Source: a bacterium (GTDB taxonomy: Bacteria > Vulcanimicrobiota > Vulcanimicrobiia > Vulcanimicrobiales > Vulcanimicrobiaceae). From it: a stretch of 64,000 nt of DNA. Position numbers and translations under genes: made by a program. Each line of letters begins with the position of its first letter. Within the stretch, counting starts at the first letter, position 1. The DNA is taken from NCBI GenBank assembly GCA_021794205.1, contig JAJYRH010000002.1:1-64000 (forward strand). The letters run 5' to 3'. Under the pieces are notes generated by a model, which saw only the letters and a list, made by a program, of their open reading frames with translations, was not told where the DNA came from and did not search any database. Of the stretch, positions 61,171-64,000 are shown in pieces.

Positions 61171-61512
61171 TTATCGATGCAGCAGGATTGCCAGCATCGT
61201 CGTGATCCAGGTCCCGATAACGATGCCGATGAGCCAGGTGAACTTCGCATCGACCTGTGCGAAACGCGAATCGACCTGTGCGAAACGCGAATCAACCTGC
61301 GCGAAACGCGAATCGACCTGTGCGAAACGCGAATCGACCTGCTCGAAACGATGGTCGATCAGCTCGAAACGGCGCTCCATGCGCTGCTCGAATCCATCGA
61401 GCCGTCGATCGATGCCGTCTACGCGGCGGTCGAGCCCTTCAAGTCGACCGGCGATCTGTTCCAGGGCTCCGGTGAGCCGCGCGATCGGAGGTTCCCAAGG
61501 TTGAACGCTCAT
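61171..61512 (-). CDS. Coiled-coil protein with heptad tandem repeats and C-terminal membrane helix
   Basis: A 113-aa protein. After ~12 residues it forms a continuous coiled coil: RLDGFEQRMERRFELIDHRF, then five near-identical VDSRFAQ heptads, then one C-terminal transmembrane helix (TWLIGIVIGTWITTMLAILL). Such tail-anchored coiled coils occur near toxins, phage and surface genes but have no fixed role. The heptads are encoded by a 21-base DNA tandem repeat, so copy number may vary. A small gap separates it from the neighbouring lipoproteins. Confidence 0.75.
   Translation of the reverse strand: MSVQPWEPPIARLTGALEQIAGRLEGLDRRVDGIDRRLDGFEQRMERRFELIDHRFEQVDSRFAQVDSRFAQVDSRFAQVDSRFAQVDAKFTWLIGIVIGTWITTMLAILLHR
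61250..61350. repeat. 21-bp tandem repeat, about five copies
   Basis: The unit TCGACCTGTGCGAAACGCGAA repeats almost exactly; one copy has an A for G change and the last is divergent (CTGCTCGAAACG). On the minus strand each unit encodes the heptad VDSRFAQ. No spacer variation, so this is not CRISPR. Confidence 0.9.
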
Positions 61513-61573
61513 GCAGAGCTCCTTTCACCCACCCTATCACGCATTCGCATGCAAACGACAAGGGCCCCGGCCC

Positions 61574-62041
61574 TTACGGGGAAGGTCTTGCCGAAGCCGC
61601 GGGGGATGGGCTCGCGGAGGCGGCGGGAGATGGGCTCGCAGAGGGTTCCGGGCTCGGGCTCGGCGTTCCAGGCGGCGGCAGGGTAGCCTCGCCCGCCGGG
61701 AGCGCCGCCGGCACCAGCCGAAGATAGCGAGCGTTCGCCGTCTTGTTCTGTAGCACGAAGACGCGCTTCGAGACGTAGGTGTAACCCGGCGCGTGCACCT
61801 GCACTACTTGGTTGCCGATCGGCACGCCGGTGAGCACGAAGGCTCCCTCTTTATCTGCGGTTGCCGTGTAGAGCGAGCCGACGGAGACGAGCGCTTCGGG
61901 AATCGGTCGATTGGTTGTTGCATCGAGCACGCGGCCGACGACGGTTCCGTAGGACTGGACGCCTACGACATTTGGCGGCGGCGAGCAACTGCTGCCGATC
62001 GCGGTGAGAACGAGTAAGGCGATGACGAGCGTGCGCTGCAT
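61574..62041 (-). CDS. Small lipoprotein with carboxypeptidase-regulatory-like domain
   Basis: A 155-aa product. Lipoprotein signal MQRTLVIALLVLTAIGSSCS, then a beta-sandwich domain (VVGRVLDATTNRPIPEALVS; ADKEGAFVLTGVPIGNQ) of the CarboxypepD_reg type. The C-terminus is a Pro/Ser/Ala repeat tail (ASPSPAASASPSPAASARPS). Probably surface- or outer-membrane-attached. It is divergent from nuoA with a 66-base gap. No enzymatic part. Confidence 0.68.
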   Translation of the reverse strand: MQRTLVIALLVLTAIGSSCSPPPNVVGVQSYGTVVGRVLDATTNRPIPEALVSVGSLYTATADKEGAFVLTGVPIGNQVVQVHAPGYTYVSKRVFVLQNKTANARYLRLVPAALPAGEATLPPPGTPSPSPEPSASPSPAASASPSPAASARPSP

Positions 62042-62107
62042 ATTTACGACGATACGCCGCCATTCGCCAGGGTTCCCCGGGGGGCTCGCCAAAAACATCG
62101 GTTTGCA

Positions 62108-62461
62108 ATGAATCCGTACCTACCGGTCGCGATCTTTCTGGCAGTCGCGCTCGCTGCAGCCTTGCTCTTCACCGTGCTTCCCGGGCTGCTCGCGCAACGA
62201 AAGCCGAACCCTCTGAAACTCGAAGCGTACGAATGTGGCGTCGAACCGACATCTTCGGTATCGGGGCGCTTCCCCGTTCGCTTCTACTTAATTGCGATGC
62301 TCTTCGTCGTCTTCGATGTTGAAGCCGCATCGTTCTATCCCTGGGCCGTCGAGTTGCATGCCCTCAAGCTCTTCGGGCTCCTCGAGATGGTGGTTTTTAT
62401 CGTCGTCCTCGGCATCGGATACGCGTATGTTTGGAAGCGCGGAGGTTTAGCGTGGAAGTAG
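62108..62461 (+). CDS. nuoA: NADH-quinone oxidoreductase subunit A
   Basis: A 117-aa membrane subunit with three helices. [20 protein letters not shown] followed by [18 protein letters not shown] is the conserved NuoA loop and second helix. It forms part of the quinone-site junction of complex I. It opens the nuo operon and overlaps nuoB by ten bases. Confidence 0.95.
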   Translation: MNPYLPVAIFLAVALAAALLFTVLPGLLAQRKPNPLKLEAYECGVEPTSSVSGRFPVRFYLIAMLFVVFDVEAASFYPWAVELHALKLFGLLEMVVFIVVLGIGYAYVWKRGGLAWK

Positions 62462-62931
62462 GCCCGGGTCACTTTCTCTTAGCAAAGCTCGACGACGTCG
62501 CGCGTTGGGCGCAGAGTTCGAGCGTATGGCCCCTAACGATGGGGCTCGCCTGTTGCGCGATCGAGATGATGACGGTCACCGCACCGGAGTACGATATCGC
62601 GCGCTTGGGATCCGAAGTCTTTCGTAGTTCGCCGCGCCAGGCCGATCTCATGATCGTTTCGGGGCGGGTCGCGCAGAAGATGGCGCCGGTCGTCAAACGC
62701 CTTCACGATCAAATGGCCGATCCGAAATGGGTGATCTCGATGGGTGCCTGCGCGAGTTCCGGCGGCGTCTTCGATAACTATGCCGTCGTGCAGGGCGTCG
62801 ACACGATCATTCCCGTCGACGTCTACGTTCCTGGTTGCCCGCCGACCCCCGACGGCCTCCTCTACGCCGTCAATCTCATCCAGCAACAGATTCGCGAAGG
62901 CGGGCGCGGCGGCGTCCTCGCACGCGGTTAG
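62452..62931 (+). CDS. nuoB: NADH-quinone oxidoreductase subunit B
   Basis: A 159-aa subunit from GTG 62452, with GGAGG ahead and the start inside the nuoA 3' end. Cluster N2 cysteines are in [19 protein letters not shown] and [12 protein letters not shown]. It passes electrons from the peripheral arm to quinone. Confidence 0.95.
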   Translation: MEVGPGHFLLAKLDDVARWAQSSSVWPLTMGLACCAIEMMTVTAPEYDIARLGSEVFRSSPRQADLMIVSGRVAQKMAPVVKRLHDQMADPKWVISMGACASSGGVFDNYAVVQGVDTIIPVDVYVPGCPPTPDGLLYAVNLIQQQIREGGRGGVLARG

Positions 62932-62962
62932 CACACGTTCGAGCGCAAGAAGAAAGGCCCGA

Positions 62963-63580
62963 ATGCCGAGCACACAAACGCCTTCGATTACCGGGTTGGC
63001 AACCGATCCTACGAGCCTGCGCGCGGATGTCGGCGATGCCGAAGTTCGTCGCGTCGAGCTCGCCGCATTGCGCGCCACGATGGAAGAATTGCACGCGCGC
63101 GGCTATTCGATGTTGCTCGATCTCGGTGCCGTCGATTATCCCGAACGCACTCCGCGCTTCGACGTGGTCTATCATCTGCTCGCGATGCCGGTGAAGGCGA
63201 GCACGCTCGCCGAGGTCGGAACGCCCAAACGCTTGCGCGTGCTCTGCGGCATCGACGGAGCGAAGCCCGTTTGTCCGAGCGTCATGGATATTTGGCCGAG
63301 CGCCGATTGGGCCGAGCGCGAAGTCTTCGATCTCTTCGGCATTACGTTTACCGGGCACGAAGATCTCCGCCGCATTCAGATGCCCTACGATTGGGAAGGG
63401 CATCCGTTGCGGAAAGATTATCCGTTGCGCGGGCCGGCGCGCGAACGCGCCCCGCGCCCCGCATTCGCACTCAAGAGTAACGTCGTCGCGGGTGCGCCCC
63501 CGTCGGGGCGCACGCTCGAAGCGTTGCAGGCGCAAGTGAAAGCCGCACGCGAGCGCGCCGCGCGGGAGAGCGAATCGTGA
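62963..63580 (+). CDS. nuoC: NADH-quinone oxidoreductase subunit C
   Basis: A 205-aa subunit with the NuoC signature: [39 protein letters not shown] and KDYPL. It docks NuoD and the quinone module. The start ATG 62963 follows AAGAAAGG. Its last codons overlap nuoD as GTGA. It is not fused to NuoD. Confidence 0.92.
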   Translation: MPSTQTPSITGLATDPTSLRADVGDAEVRRVELAALRATMEELHARGYSMLLDLGAVDYPERTPRFDVVYHLLAMPVKASTLAEVGTPKRLRVLCGIDGAKPVCPSVMDIWPSADWAEREVFDLFGITFTGHEDLRRIQMPYDWEGHPLRKDYPLRGPARERAPRPAFALKSNVVAGAPPSGRTLEALQAQVKAARERAARESES

Positions 63581-64000
63581 GCACGACGGAACGGCCAACG
63601 ACGCCGCCCGAACCGATGACCCCCGAAATCGTCAGCCGCGAAGGCAATTCGATGGTGCTCTCGATGGGGCCGCAGCATCCATCGACGCACGGCGTGCTCC
63701 AAATCATGCTCGAGATCGAAGGCGAGACGGTCGTGAAGGCCGAGCCCGAGATCGGCTACCTGCATACCGGCATCGAAAAATCCGCCGAGAATCTTTTCTG
63801 GACGCAGGCGCAGACCGTTATCGAACGGATGGATTATCTCGCGCCCGAGAGTAACGCGCTCTGTTACGCGCTCGCCGCCGAACGATTGCTCGGCATCGAA
63901 GGGAAGATTCCCGAGCGCGCGCAGACGATACGCGTGCTTTTTTCAGAGTTGACGCGCATGGCGTCGCATTGCGTTTGGTTGGGGACGCACGGCATCGATA
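63577..64000 (+). CDS. nuoD: NADH-quinone oxidoreductase subunit D, 5' part
   Basis: GTG 63577 opens a frame that continues beyond the window end. [34 protein letters not shown], the MDYLAPESN segment and [13 protein letters not shown] are typical NuoD N-terminal motifs. About 141 codons are visible. The rest of complex I presumably follows. Confidence 0.95.
   Translation, partial: MSTTERPTTPPEPMTPEIVSREGNSMVLSMGPQHPSTHGVLQIMLEIEGETVVKAEPEIGYLHTGIEKSAENLFWTQAQTVIERMDYLAPESNALCYALAAERLLGIEGKIPERAQTIRVLFSELTRMASHCVWLGTHGID

Noticed and set aside
61250-61350. Regular repeat considered as a CRISPR array
   Set aside because: Units are 21 bases with no spacers and stay in frame within a coding sequence; there are no cas genes.

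Overview
The window reads as a GC-rich bacterial chromosome segment with very compact gene packing. Start and stop codons overlap at many junctions as ATGA or GTGA. The cell is inferred to be diderm, because it encodes a TonB-dependent receptor, a YaiO-like outer-membrane barrel and several lipoproteins. It is an aerobic or facultative heterotroph: the first genes of NADH dehydrogenase complex I, a diiron CoA-ester oxygenase and beta-oxidation-type enzymes are present. No rRNA, tRNA, CRISPR array or phage was recognised. The mix of genes is compatible with an uncultured soil-type phylum such as Eremiobacterota, but nothing in the window proves this.

Layout, 1-12 kb: the tail of an IS3-type transposase, an M28 peptidase, a GIY-YIG domain in frame with a cyclophilin, an ABC-2 exporter operon (two permeases, a left-handed beta-helix protein, an ATPase), a histone H1-like protein with a clear promoter and terminator, an alpha/beta hydrolase, a YjfB-like 51-residue gene, an Lhr-type helicase coupled to a PdeM-like phosphoesterase, and a Nudix hydrolase. 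A beta-CASP exonuclease of the same ligase-associated repair group lies at 22.9 kb, but no ATP-dependent ligase is in the window.

12-22 kb: a CoA-dependent degradation locus. It holds a PaaH-like dehydrogenase, a thiolase, an aldehyde dehydrogenase, a cation/proton antiporter coupled to a PaaX-family repressor, and, divergently, a BoxB-like diiron oxygenase with an enoyl-CoA hydratase. Together they could epoxidise an aromatic CoA thioester and carry the ring-opened product to acetyl-CoA and a dicarboxylyl-CoA. The usual partner subunits are not here.

22-43 kb: cysteine synthase, asparaginase II and cobalamin-dependent MetH; then an exopolysaccharide locus (nucleotide-sugar dehydrogenase, epimerase, YaiO-like barrel, HEAT-repeat membrane protein, processive GT2 synthase) followed by a membrane-anchored class III cyclase-like protein; then a complete five-gene branched-chain amino-acid-type ABC transporter. 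Downstream sit a DUF2079 membrane protein and a degenerate second copy of the livF 3' end.

43-64 kb: NagA, a tandem dynamin-like GTPase overlapping Dps, a phosphoglucomutase/phosphomannomutase, a SpoIIE-type phosphatase, and a vitamin B12 uptake locus (btuD, btuC and a btuB-like receptor behind a cobalamin riboswitch, with btuF divergent and overlapping hflX). These are followed by a potassium-channel-like protein, a very large prepilin-like protein, three Pro/Thr/Ser-rich or coiled-coil surface proteins, and nuoABCD, which runs off the end. B12 uptake fits with the B12-dependent methionine synthase.
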